Shown: positions 21,522 to 33,315 of the stretch, piece by piece
How positions within the stretch are numbered: position 1 is the stretch's first letter
How the letters are laid out: every line of letters begins with the position of its first letter
From: Eutreptiella sp. 'Long Island Sound 2002'
Taxonomy: Eukaryota > Euglenozoa > Euglenophyceae > Eutreptiales > Eutreptiaceae
NCBI GenBank assembly: GCA_964036045.1
Contig: OZ038380.1
Location: 118,678,699-118,742,698, forward strand
Direction of reading: 5' to 3'
DNA: 64,000 nt
The notes under the pieces: generated by a model
Told to the model about the DNA's origin: nothing
The model's database searches: none
The model's input: the letters and a program-made list of their open reading frames with translations, nothing else
Position numbers and translations under genes: made by a program

Positions 21522-22757
21522 TGAAGCGGTATGGGGTGCTTCACCCATACCCGCTGCACAGCCTGTGGCGCTCTTCGCCAGGCTGGATCAGGAATTTTCC
21601 TGTTGATGTTACGGCATCCTGATTTCTGTGGGATTTCTGTAAAATACCCCAGAAATCGTCTATTTTCGTCATTTTTGGGCTGGCGACGACAGTCGTCGCC
21701 TGCGCGACGCAGCCCCAGATCGAGGATTTATTACTCGATTTCTAAAGATTCTAGGCAATTTTATTATTGTTTTATCGTTTTTAGAAATAAAAGATTATAG
21801 CGTGACCTTTTTCGCGGCGTTCCGCGAAGGTCCAATTTTGCGTGAAGAGTCACGTTCACGCATTTTTCAAAAATTCCTGAGGCGATCCCAGGAATCGCCC
21901 TGAAGCAGGTCACAACCCTACCCTGGCATTTTACCCCTAAGGGAGCATTATTTGGCCCTATATATGGGATATATGTGGGATAGGGTATATCATATTCCAT
22001 TTCCTTGTTAGGAACATAGGATGTGGGATAGATAAGGCAATCATGGATGTCTAGTAGTTATATCAATTAGTGGATGATAGGGTGGATTTCTCATATGTGC
22101 ATATCAGGTATTTCATTGGCTATGTGTACCATATCTGTTTGCAGGATACTATTCAGTCAACACTATCGTGATGTCTTCGGTGCCAAGCAATGTTGCTGCC
22201 CATGCCACTGCGACCTCTGCTCCTGACCACCCGGTCTGGTTTCAGCCCAGACGCCCATGGTGTGGCCCAACAGTGGGCCTTTTCATATATAGGTTGAATT
22301 GGTACAGAAACGCGTCGTGTCGGCTACGCGACGCGTTGGGGGGAGATGCGTGAAATGAGTGTTTTTGGCTCAAAAATCACTATATTTCATTCTTTTTCGC
22401 CCAGAAACCACTGTTTGGCCCAGTTTGGGCAGGATCTCAGTGGAGATCCTGATGGTGACGCCTCGTAGCCGTCAGATTTTCTGATGGCGGCGACGCCGTC
22501 GCCTTCATTTCGTCTTCATTTTTATGCTATTTTATAGTATAGAAGTGTTACATATACATATTACATGTCTACATGTTTATTATTCTCTACATATACCTTC
22601 ATCTCTTGCCAAGGACGCCAGATTGTGTCATGGCCGAGGCAAGGATTCCAGAAAACTTTGGAGATACCCAAATTCGAGTTCGCGTCTTGGATTTCATGGG
22701 TTTGGGGTTGCGCATGCCAAGGGAGGCTTGGAGGTTGCCCTCCCCCCAAACGCTTCA
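21522..22757 (+). repeat. Family B LTR 3, interrupted by a solo A LTR
   Basis: Ends as in the other B LTRs. Removing the solo LTR at 21901-22244 and one GCCC leaves 888 bp. The central hairpin stem is longer here than in LTR 1 (GGCGACGAC pairs with GTCGTCGCC). Confidence 0.93.
21901..22244 (+). repeat. Solo family A LTR
   Basis: A 344-bp LTR with GCCC at 21897-21900 and 22245-22248 and no internal sequence. This is the expected product of recombination between the two LTRs of an A element. It occupies the same base position in its B LTR as the full element at 7232. Confidence 0.95.
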
Positions 22758-23624
22758 AAAGTTTTCTGCCGACGCCAAGGCCACCAAGGGCGTGTGACGG
22801 CCTGCGGACGGCGACGACGCCCAGACTGCAGGAGTACGCGGATCGCTGATCGCTGTTCGCTGGGAAACTGCAGGAGCTAAGGTCCAGGGCATCAACATGA
22901 TGAAGGAGGAATTCCTTGACTCCGACGATGGATAAGACCATGGCTTCCCCATGGACCCTATGGAGCCCCCAAGTCTACACTGGCTTCCCCCCTCTGGGCG
23001 ACGACCACAGCGACGACAACGCCAGGTACCGAACCGCACAAGCAGGCACGTTAATTCGTCGCCTTGGGTTGGTTGACCCTCCGGAGGTCCCACCCTAAAT
23101 AGGCGTGGGGCGCCTTGGGTAGGAAATGACCCTAAATCCCCCAAATTAGGCGCGTTAATTCGTCGCCCTGGGTTGGGAATCGACCCTAAACTGGCACGGG
23201 TTGCCTTGGGCAGGAAATGGCCCTAAATTCAGGCGCCAGGAAGTCGTTGCCTTGGGTTTGTCCCTAAATAATTTTTTCCGAATTTATTGAATTATTATGT
23301 TTCCATGCCCATGGAGAAAAAGGGCCAATATGTGCGCCTAAGCGCCATCAGTCAGGGCGGAAGGCCCTGCAGCGCCTCTGTTCATGTAACTACAGGCCAC
23401 AAGGAGTGCCAGGGACCAGTGTGGACGCCTGGGGGGCAATTGCCCTATGAATATATCAAGATCAAAAAAAAAATACATGTATGTGGCATGTAAATTACTT
23501 ACGAAGCCCCCCCCCCCCCCACTGTTCTGCTGAATCAGTTGTGAAACCAGGGCAGTGCAGGGGTCAGAGCGCCTCCTTGGCCTTGCCTTCCTTTGGATAT
23601 AGGCAAGGCTTCTAAGGAGGGGGG
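22758..23624 (+). repeat. Family B internal region 3 (867 bp)
   Basis: A copy of internal region 1 with a few small differences. Four bases are missing overall, one of them in the A-rich run near 23466. It ends in the same polypurine tract before LTR 4. Confidence 0.9.
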
Positions 23625-24512
23625 TGAAGCGGTATGGGGTGCTTCACCCATACCCGCTGCACAGCCTGTGGCGCTCTTCGCCAGGCTGGATCAGGAATTT
23701 TCCTGTTGATGTTACGGCATCCTGATTTCTGTGGGATTTCTGTAAAATACCCCAGAAATCGTCCTTTTTCGTCATTTTTGGGCTGGCGACGACAGTTGTC
23801 GCCTGCGCGACGCAGCCCCAGATCGAGGATTTATTTCTCGATTTCTAAAGATTCTAGGCAATTTTATTATTGTTTTATCGTTTTTAGAAATAAAAGATTA
23901 TAGCGTGACCTTTTTCGCGGCGTTCCGCGAAGGTCCAATTTTGCGTGAAGAGTCACGTTCACGCATTTTTCAAAAATTCCTGAGGCGATCCCAGGAATCG
24001 CCCAGACGCCCATGGTGTTGCCCAACAGTGGGCCTTTTCATATATAGGTTGAATTGGTACAGAAACGCGTCGTGTCGGCTACGCGACGCGTTGGGGGGAG
24101 ACGCGTGAAATGAGTGTTTTTGGCTCAAAAATCACTATATTTCATTGTTTTTCGCCCAGAAACCACTGTTTGGCCCAGTTTGGGCAGGATCTCAGTGGAG
24201 ATCCTGATGGCGACGCCTCGTAGCCGTCAGATTTTCTGATGGCGGCGACGCCGTCGCCTTCATTTCGTCTTCATTTTTATGCTATTTTATAGTATAGAAG
24301 TGTTACATATACATATTACATGTCTACATGTTTATTATTGTCTACATATACCTTCATCTCTTGCCCAGGACGCCAGATTGTGTCATGGCAGAGGCAAGGA
24401 TTCCAGAAAACTTTGGAGATACCCAAATTCGAGTTCGCGTCTTGGATTTCATGGGTTTGGGGTTGCGCATGCCAAGGGAGGCTTGGAGGTTGCCCTCCCC
24501 CCAAACGCTTCA
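23625..24512 (+). repeat. Family B LTR 4 (888 bp, uninterrupted)
   Basis: Ends CGCTTCA at 24512 and is followed by GTCC (24513-24516), which matches the left flank of LTR 1. The A target site is empty here, as in LTR 1. Confidence 0.93.
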
Positions 24513-25746
24513 GTCCTTGACCTCACGAATGCTTCCATGCTTCATTAAATCCAAAATGCAAAATTCCTGCGAGTACAATCCTTGGCAATACAATCCAAAC
24601 AAATCGCGGAGGTACACCATTGGCAACCCTTGCAATAAGAACCAAACCCTTGATCAATGAATTCGAATGAGCTTGACCAGTTAATCCAAATGACTGATCA
24701 CCAAATCGAGTTGAATGTACCCTCATCAATACATGGACATGATCATTGAGAGGGGAACAAATAAGACAATGTTGGGCAAAGGGAGAGGAAGAAACAGAAG
24801 TAAAAGTGAAGCCCTGGAATAGAGTATGCGGTTGTCGAACACGATGTTGCATCCCTACTCCAAGAATCGATTTTATGTACCATGCACAATCGAACTACGG
24901 ACATATGACAGCATGCGAACACAACCTCGGTTCACCACATTAAGAAAAATGACATTGAGGTCATGCGCGACAAAATGACATCAATGAGGTCCATATGATA
25001 CATGGCAAAACACCAGGAAATGATACACAACACAATGGCATCATCGGATTCAATATAAGCGTGGCCCACATGGCACATCCTCGGCCTTGCCTACATGGCG
25101 GCAAAAACTGGAAATGAGAAACATGAGCTCAAAATATGAAGAATGTCCCACCGTGGATCAAGCATGACACCATGGCCTCCACGGCATGGCCACTTACATG
25201 ACTTGTCCACACCCATGAATCACCAATGATCACATGTACACATCCTGCAAAGACAATCACCAAATATGAGTCGGGACAGTGACCTCACGGCAATACCTGA
25301 GACCTGGCATGTGTGACACATCACAGATATCATCATGCTGGCTTGCCTCAGAAGTTGACACCGAACGCCGGGTGCCTATCACTTTGCAATAGGATACACA
25401 ATGGCCAGCAAGTGAATAAACTTGGCGGGTTTACTTGCTGCTCGCCAACAAGGCATCAAGAACGGCCAGCCCACCAAACTTCACCTGTTTAGTGTATGCT
25501 GCATACCAATTGCTGGGCTCCTGCTGTTACAATATCGCAAAGCAAAGGCAGGAACAAAATGTAAAGCCAACACACGACATATGCCTCATGCCCTCACATG
25601 CTTGGACACGCCACCCAGTCCCATCACCTGGTGCCTAATTGCCTGGGAACCGAAGGCATTGGCAAACACAAATTGTCCTGTGCATTAGAAACCATCAACA
25701 CATGGACATCTGAAACCAATATTGCCCAATTGCAAGTTCGTGTGAC
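24513..25746 (-). repeat. Family D LTR, middle piece
   Basis: Continues the D LTR after the B array. The first 100 bases align with the family C LTR just inside its gag start (for example AATGCTTCCATGCTTCA compared with CAATGCTTGCATTCCTCA). No gene is seen. The piece ends in TGAC at 25743-25746, which repeats at 28610-28613 on the far side of the inserted C fragment. Confidence 0.65.
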
Positions 25747-28609
25747 TAAAGAAGGTCCCTACCAGGACGGGCCCCTGCTGTACCCCTTCCACCATTTCCC
25801 GTCACTCCTATGGTCTTGCTTCTCACCAGGTTCTGCATGATCTTGCCCTCCCCTGCACGAGTTCCCACAAAAGATAGAAAAATAGGCTCCTTCACACAAA
25901 CCCTGATCCCTTGCAATAACCAACTCCCAAGTACAATCCAATCCGAACAATACACACTGAGGGCTTCCAAGGGCGTTTGAGGTCCCGCGTTGACACTCAA
26001 CAACTCCCTTCAACACGCCGGTCGTCTCGCGGTGCACACTGAGACACGGGCGGTGGGCATGTACAAAGAATTGCACCAAAGAGGAAGCCCTGAAATTGGC
26101 ATATGAACACAAATCAAGCAACGTTGCGGAAAGATGGAAACATACACAATCACAGCCATAGACCCCTCATTCCCTGGACTCAGGACCTTCCCTTGACTCG
26201 CCAATATGATGCCCTGAACCAAGTCAAATAACATGGCTAAATGCCATGTGTCAAAAGTCACTACACAAACCCTAAAAATGTGTTCCCTCCCAAGCCTCTA
26301 AATCCTAGCCGAATAGGGGAGGTGGCGTGTCATGGCCTAGAGTCGCACTCAGGACCATGCCCCACCCTGACATAACCTTGGTTGGACTTGGAGTTGAATG
26401 GGCTTGGAGAGCTGCCCCATGAAGATGACCTCACAACATGGCAAAATCAGACAAAACACACCATAGTGCCCAATATTCAATTATATACTCAAAGATGCAT
26501 ACGGCAAATGTTCAAATGCTCCATGCATGTGTCAAACCGGAAAGTAATATACAAGGGTGATATAGACCAAAGGTCCATGTCCAAGAATATCCCATCATTG
26601 GCTCCGAAACCCCTCCGGATATACACATGCCATGCTTCACAAGTCAACTCACGAATTTGAGACCTAATTTTGTGAGGCCTCGTGTGCCACACCAAAGTGA
26701 CCACGTGATCTGGCATATGGTGAGGTACAACACCGAAGCATATGCCAACATATAAACAACATACCATAGTTCACCGATCTCTAGGCACTTTACTGTTAGC
26801 CGACCAGTCGAGCACATAAATAACAAAAATGAGCATAAAATAAGGTCAAAAACATGCCAATAATGCCAAATTCAAAGTAATCACAATAGTATAGAACTTC
26901 GCTCACCCATGGTATCAACATATGGTTCAAAACACAATTGCTTGGGACTATTTGCAAACAATCCCCCCATTTGGATCCCCACATGGATGCATGGGGACAC
27001 CTTCGAACCCCCTCCCAACACGCACCATGAAAATGGGAAAATTGATAGTGGCGCTTGTGGGTCGCTCTGTAAACCTTCCCACATGCAGTATATGTGCGGT
27101 AGACTTGCTCTAGCGCTATGGAGCTCACCATTGGGACATGGGCGAAGCCCTTGCCACGTATGGCTCCACATATCTTCCTACAAACGGAGATATAAAACAT
27201 GGGCGTGAGCATATCGAAGCACATACCATGCATATAACACATACCCTCAAAAGGTGGCTCCCACCATGATATGCCATCCCCCTCCATGGGCATAACTTCA
27301 CGTTAAAAATACGTAGGAACCCAAGGAAAGTTTCTATGCAACACCAACACTCATGCGGTGCACTCGAAAGTCGCATCAAAATATTCGGTTGCACGGTCCA
27401 AGAGTTATATATCACTTTCTACCCTCTTGACCATTATACCTTGCTACACCAGGCATGTATACACATCAAAGGCGTTTGACGCTTCCCAAATGAAGTTGAG
27501 ACCAAGGCGATTCCAACCCAATTCCCAAAATTGGTATTCCTCGCCGTGAGCCGGAGATATGATTCTTCAAAGTGGCCTCACGAATCCATTTTGTTTCGAC
27601 TATATCTCCAAGAAAAATGAGGGAGACAACAAAAGGAAGGTTGATTCGTGATGGGGGAAAAATGTAGGACCACTCGAGATTCATCATATCAACTGCGGCG
27701 ACCTCGAAGTCGAAAATCCGATTCTGAATGTCTGAAAAAATCAGATTATTTTTGCGAGTGTATAACATGAAAATTACGGAAGCAACGAACCCGTTACTGA
27801 TGAAATCTGACCCTTCATCGGGGTTTCCGCAAAATATCTGTACATATCAGTTAACCAATCGGTTACCGCAAAATCGTGAGCCAACTGACAGTCGCCGATA
27901 CATTGACAATCAGAACGGAAGGCGGAAAAATTACGGAAACATTATGATAAAAAAACCCTGTTGATTCCTGATATTCTGATATATAAATCTCAGCCGGCGG
28001 CGCCTCCGTTTTGAATATGGCCGCTCATAGCTGGAATGGCCAAACCTATCACACTATTACATCAGGTTGGGTGAGGTGGATGAGAGAGTATGATATCAGC
28101 CAATGGCGGCTTGCCGGCACATAGATACACACCCCAAGTGACCCAAAGATGGCCACGGGGGTCCGAACCGGCTTCACCCCCCTTCTCAGAGCGTTGTATC
28201 CGCTCGGAAGTCATTGAAGAGAGGACGGGAGGACCCCAATGGGCTCCAACCCCCCCCCCCATGTCCCAAGGACACATAGAGGCCCCACACACGTCGTAGG
28301 CGTCCCCCATGCCCCAAGGAAGGGTCGAGGACACTCATAATCGGTGCCCTACGCCATATCCGGTCTCCTCTTGATCTACAACATGGACCAAGGGGATCAA
28401 AGATGGAGAAACGTCGTCGGTCGACCTAAATAAGTATACCACAATTAAATATATATGTGGAGATCGAGTGAAGGGGGTATATGGCCAATCAAGGCCCAAA
28501 AATCCCCGGATGAATGCCCTCACCTGTCTCCCAAGCACAAAAGCGAACAAAATTGCCAAGGGGGATCCATTACGGTGCTGTAGCAGCCACCAAATGGACC
28601 AACACGTCC
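25747..28609 (-). mobile_element. Truncated family C copy: 3' LTR plus end of pol
   Basis: An older C LTR spans 25747-28176, from TAAAGAAGG to CGGCTTCA, and includes the first 30 gag codons (MQNLVRSKTIGV and on). It is followed by the complement of the polypurine tract and about 430 bp ending a few codons into the C-terminus of pol. The rest of the element is missing. TGAC flanks both sides (25743-25746 and 28610-28613). The fragment is more diverged and slightly longer than the C LTRs at 38619 and beyond. Confidence 0.75.
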
Positions 28610-31600
28610 TGACGCGTTCCCGTGGGGGGCCTGGCCACGGGACGCTGCGGTGACACGCACAAGCAAGCAGGCAGGCAAAGCACTGCGCTCACAGGGGCAT
28701 CAATACGCTCGTGTCATGTGACAAAGCGTTTCAGGATCCTTGCCACTCTGCAAACGAGGGAACAAAAGTATGTACAGCAACACATCAGGATATGTACACA
28801 TGGGGTTAAGACTGGACTGGCGTAAGTGCATCAGGGGACAATAGACACTCAGTCCCAACTCATATCCCAATCCCAGGTCCGACCCTCCCAGTGGCTGGTG
28901 GGGGCGGGGGCTCAAACACACCCCATGCCCTGCTCAGTCCGGACCCTGAAACCCTGCCAATAGGGGAGGTGTCCCGCCCAGCCACAGGCAAGTTCCTGGG
29001 AACCAAGGGGCTCCAAGGCCAACCGACAGTGGCTCCCCATGCTCCCTTAACGGCACGTCCCATTTGCCTCTGAGCCAGAGATATGGCCCCGCCATTATCC
29101 CCTAGGAGTTGGTAGCTGAAAATGGGCTGTTTCAGCCCAAACTGATATTAGCTCAAAAATCTCCAAAATTGACCCCTCGTCTGGACCCGCCAGAGGTAGG
29201 GACGAGGCAACTGACCCCATGCCCTTCGAGTACAAACTCCCTGGAGCCCTCACCCAACCTGGTTCCCTCTGGGGTCCCGGCATCAGGGCACCACGGGTTC
29301 GTCAAGTGGGGTCATGATGCCAAAATCCCCAAAATTGGCATCATTCTCACGCGTGGCTCGCCCGGCCAGGGCACGGCCAATGGCTCACATGATAGGAGGC
29401 AGGACCTAGGACTCATATCTGAGTGTACAACTTGAAATTAGGTCCGGGCTCCCTGTGGGCATAGACATATGGGACCGCCAATTGACCACACGGGGGGTTG
29501 AAATTCGGGTCCCAAAAGGGGGTCATTTTGGCTGCTCGAAATGAGCCAAAATTCGGGGGTGCTCCCAATAGTATATCTCCACGCTGGCTTGGAGATTCGA
29601 TCCGCCATTCCATACGCGATTCAGCTGGAGTCTAACAGAGACTCAGATGCACTTGGCTCTCAAAGATCTCCATGCCACTCAGCGTGGTGACAATCCCAAT
29701 TGGGTCCACAAATGCCAAAATGGCAAAATTGTCCACACTCACTTTGGGCTAGCACCTTAACGAAGGTTGCTCCGCTTCGCCCAAGTGGTGTGTGAGCCAT
29801 GGGGACCAATGTCCATAACACCCATGTCATATATGGTCCATTGGTCCATGAGTTTGGCGTGCACGAGGAGGCTGAACATGGTGCACGGCGGGCAGAAAAT
29901 GTGGAAAATTGCTCAAAATGGCCGAAAATGCGCACACTCATGGTTGGGGCAAATTCGGCACATGCCCGACTTGGACCGGAGTGTGCCATAGGATTGGTAT
30001 CAATTTATATGTGTCCAACATATCTTTTGGGCGTCGCCCAACTCCTCCGGTATTGGGAATGGCAGGGTCGCCAAGTGAGTCCATGATTTGGGGTCGTCCC
30101 AAATTGCCAACATGGCGGCCACGGTATGCCAAGCCCAAGAGGAGTCAATCGCCGGGTTCAAGATATGTTGGGCACCGAAGTATGTACCCTCATAACATAC
30201 TTGGGTCATGATGTCAATTGGGCGCATCGCTGAGATACATGGTCCCCACTTGACATCATGACGGGCAAAAAATGGCAATATTGGCGAAAAAACACCCAAA
30301 AGTGCCTTGAAAGGCGCACAAATATATTATAATATCTTCGGCTTGGATTGAGTAATCGACCATTCCTTCTAAACACAATGACTTGACACCAATGACCTGC
30401 GATTCCACATATGTGCTCCACTTGGGGGACTTTGAAAGGTCACGAGCGCTACTTCCCAAGTGGGCACATGAAAATGTGGAAAATTGCAAAACACACACCT
30501 TGCTCCCAACGCATCGCTTTGGGATCGCCACACAAGCTTCCCTCCACGAAGGTTAGGCTTGCAATTGATCGTGGGGAGTATAAGAAAGGGCCTCGTGCAA
30601 TATGAGGTCCATTGGTGGGTGTATCGCTCTTAGCCAAACCCGCCAAATGGGCACGCAATACAACACATGGCACATACCACATACTGCCCAAAAAGGTAGC
30701 TCTCCCCACGATATGTCATGCCCCTCCAAGGGCATAACTTTGTGTCAATCACTCATAGGAACTCAAGGAAAGTTCCTATGCAACACCAACACTCGCGCGC
30801 TACACTCGAAAGTTATCTTAACGCACGCAATATCATGGCCAAAGAGTTATAACGCAAACTCTACCCTCTTGACCATGATCCATTACGCTAGCGCGCACGT
30901 GTGGAGACGCAAGGCGTAGAAAGCTTCCTAAATTACGTCGGGAGTATTGTGAATACATCCCACGTTTCGTTCTTGTCATTCCTCGCAATTAGCACGAGAT
31001 ATGACCCTCACAAGTGGCCTCACGAATCAACTTTGTTTTGCCCATATCTCTCAGACAAGTGGAGGGCAAGACAAAAGGAAAGTTGATTCGTGCATAGGGA
31101 AGCACGTAGGTCCACTCGAAAGAGGTCAAATCAAGTGCGGGGATGTCGAAGTCGAAAATCCGATTTCGACATTTTGAAAAATTCGGATTAAGGTTGCGAG
31201 TTTACAATGTGAAAATTGCAGATGCATCAATGCAATTCCTGAAGACTTTAGAGTCTTCGTCACGGATTGCGCTAAAATATCTGTATATAACAGTTAAACT
31301 GGCTGTTACGCTAAAGTCGCGAGCCAACCGCCAGCAGTCAAAACATTGATTATCAGAACGGAAGCGTGAAAATTTACGGAAACAATATGAAAATAAAACC
31401 CTGTTGATTCCTGATATTCTGATGTGTAAATCTCAGCGGGCGACGCATCGGTTGCTGATGCGGCCGCCAATAGCTGAAATGCCCAGATCTCTCACACAAA
31501 CACGTCTTACCTACATCTGTTGTTAGGGTTAGGATGCCGAATTGACGGCCGAAGGCGGTGCGGGGCAGATTGGCGTGAAATAGTAAGATACCGGCAAATG

Positions 31601-31795
31601 GCAGTTTGCCGGTACTTGGTAACATGCCCCAAGTGGCCGGAATGCCGTCACGGAGGCTTTACGGCAAGGGACACGCTCCTACCGGGCTCTCACCGGGCTT
31701 CAACGGGCGTTCTCCCCTCCGTACATGGGGTTAGTGGGCACACGGAGACCGGTTGTATACCCCACCATGGTCATGGGGTTCTGGGTACCGCTTCA
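28610..31795 (-). repeat. Family D LTR, right piece
   Basis: 3.2 kb without recognisable genes. From about 30660 it aligns with the right half of the C LTR, including the conserved hairpin (GATGTCGAA with TTCGACAT, at about 31141-31172) and the block beginning GTTGATTCCTGATATTCTGAT. It ends CGCTTCA at 31795. The left 2 kb has no clear counterpart in family C and may hold an unrecognised older insertion. Confidence 0.65.
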
Positions 31796-33315
31796 CCCCC
31801 CTCCTTAGAGCAAACCCTGGGGGGGGCTCGATAACACCACGCATGGCAGCGGGTACCCAGGACCATCCCCTGAGGGGGGGGGGTTTCCCCGGACCATCCC
31901 CTGGGGGGGGGGTAGTCGTACCACACACCTCAGGCCGGTCTTGGGCCAGGTTGCCAACGTCAACCCACGGTAAGACAGGTATAGTGCTGTAGGGTCTTGT
32001 AACTTCAAGTATAGTATCAAGTATCAAGTCCCGGGTCCTGGCGGCGATTGTTCGGCATCCAAAGGACCCGTTAACCCATACCAGGCGCACCGGGTGCCGG
32101 CTGCGACGGTCACCACCACAGTGGCAGTGGCATACACGGCCAACATAGGCGTCACACGACGACTGAGGCGGTCCCACAGGTCGAAAGCGACCACAAAGAT
32201 CCATCAGGCCACCCCAAACTTCCCAAGGCCCGCCGGCTGGGGGAGAGTCCCCACGGGTCCTTCCTCTGGCGCACCATGTCCATATCCACGACACGAGTCC
32301 AGAGTGGTACAGCCGAATGAGCTCCTCCTTAAGGGATCGGGCATCAAGGCCGTCTTTTCCCTCGCCCTATTACCACGAAGGCCATACATGAGGGAGTCCC
32401 CATGCAGTGTGGGCGGAGGCGTCGACTCCTCAAACCATCAGTTTCCCAGGCAGACTGACCGAGGTCAGGAACACCGGAGGTCGCCACCCGACTGCAAGTG
32501 CGTGTGCGAGTCGGTAGGCTCACACTGGGACTGACAGTGGCGGACCGCTGGGAGTGCATTCAGGCAACTGGGCTTCCCGCCTGGCGCCATCAGGATCTCA
32601 GCACATCACAGCCACTAGGGCACACGGTATCACAGGCACTCAAACAGAAAGATCTGTACTTAGGTACTGGTCCAGGCTGGACCTTACGTGAAAGCATGTA
32701 AACGGCGACTCAGGACGCCTTCGTAGTCGATTCGCATCCCCTCGGGGGGGAAAAACAGTCCATATCTGAGCGACGGACTGACAACACTTAACATACAAAT
32801 GCACATATCCTGGGGAACAGAAAAATAAGCAACAAGCGGGGTAATAGGCGTGTAAACACACTCTGGATGGAGCGCCAAACCACGCCCCGGTTAGGATAAG
32901 GCATAGGCACGAGGGTGGACAGGAAAACGCCTGAGTTCAGGCCATATATAGTCTGCAGACACACGTCGACTGGTCTGAACCCCGCAAGTGCCATGGGACC
33001 AGACCACACACTCAAAAATCGCAATGCCGATGACCGCGGCATCCGTTGCGCAACGTCGTATGGGCTTCAAGGCCCCAAGAGCTCAGAAAATGCGAAGGTC
33101 AGTCGCCCTACCTGGTTTCCCAAGGATTCTGCAGGGGGGGGAGTGACGAAAAGAAGTGAAAGAGAGGGGCCATCCTCCTCTGGATTCAGCAGGGGGGGGT
33201 ATATGGCCACTCTGATGGCAGGTCACCGAAAGATGGAAGAGAGCAAGCAAGTGAGGGACGATCCGTCGACCACACAAGCGCTCAAACCGCATCAGGGGAG
33301 AGCCCAGGGCGCTGA
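31796..33315 (-). other. Family D 3' untranslated region
   Basis: The stretch between the D pol stop and the D LTR, about 1.5 kb, nearly four times its family C counterpart. It starts, beside the LTR, with the complement of a polypurine tract (CCCCCCTCCTT). Two G-rich runs lie near 31877-31915. Frames here are short and unlike any family I know. Confidence 0.6.

Larger units (their letters stand above)
5094..24512 (+). mobile_element. Family B array: four LTRs and three internal regions
   Basis: A non-autonomous LTR element expanded in tandem. Four 888-bp LTRs (5094, 6853, 21522 and 23625, lengths net of insertions) alternate with three internal regions of 871, 871 and 867 bp. Each LTR starts TGAAGCG and ends CGCTTCA. 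The outer flanks are GTCC at 5090-5093 and GTCC at 24513-24516, so the whole array occupies one insertion site in the D LTR. LTR 2 carries the full A element and LTR 3 a solo A LTR. No gag or pol domain is present. Confidence 0.92.
1617..31795 (-). repeat. Family D LTR, split into four pieces by nested insertions
   Basis: The left end (TAAAGGAGG) abuts the primer site at 1605-1616. The right end (GTACCGCTTCA at about 31785-31795) is followed by CCCCCCTCCTT, the complement of a polypurine tract. Read on the minus strand, the LTR starts TGAAGCGGTA. The true LTR pieces are 1617-1684, 5068-5093, 24513-25746 and 28610-31795. Removing the insertions and one copy of each TSD leaves about 4.5 kb. Its last 1.2 kb is plainly related to the family C LTR. 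It serves as 3' LTR for the D pol to its right and as 5' LTR for the gag remnant to its left, so this D locus was itself a tandem array sharing one LTR. Confidence 0.75.

Noticed and set aside
28610-33300. Small host genes in the AT-richer and G-rich spacer
   Set aside because: Frames are short and not shared with related copies. The region is explained as D LTR and 3' untranslated sequence.
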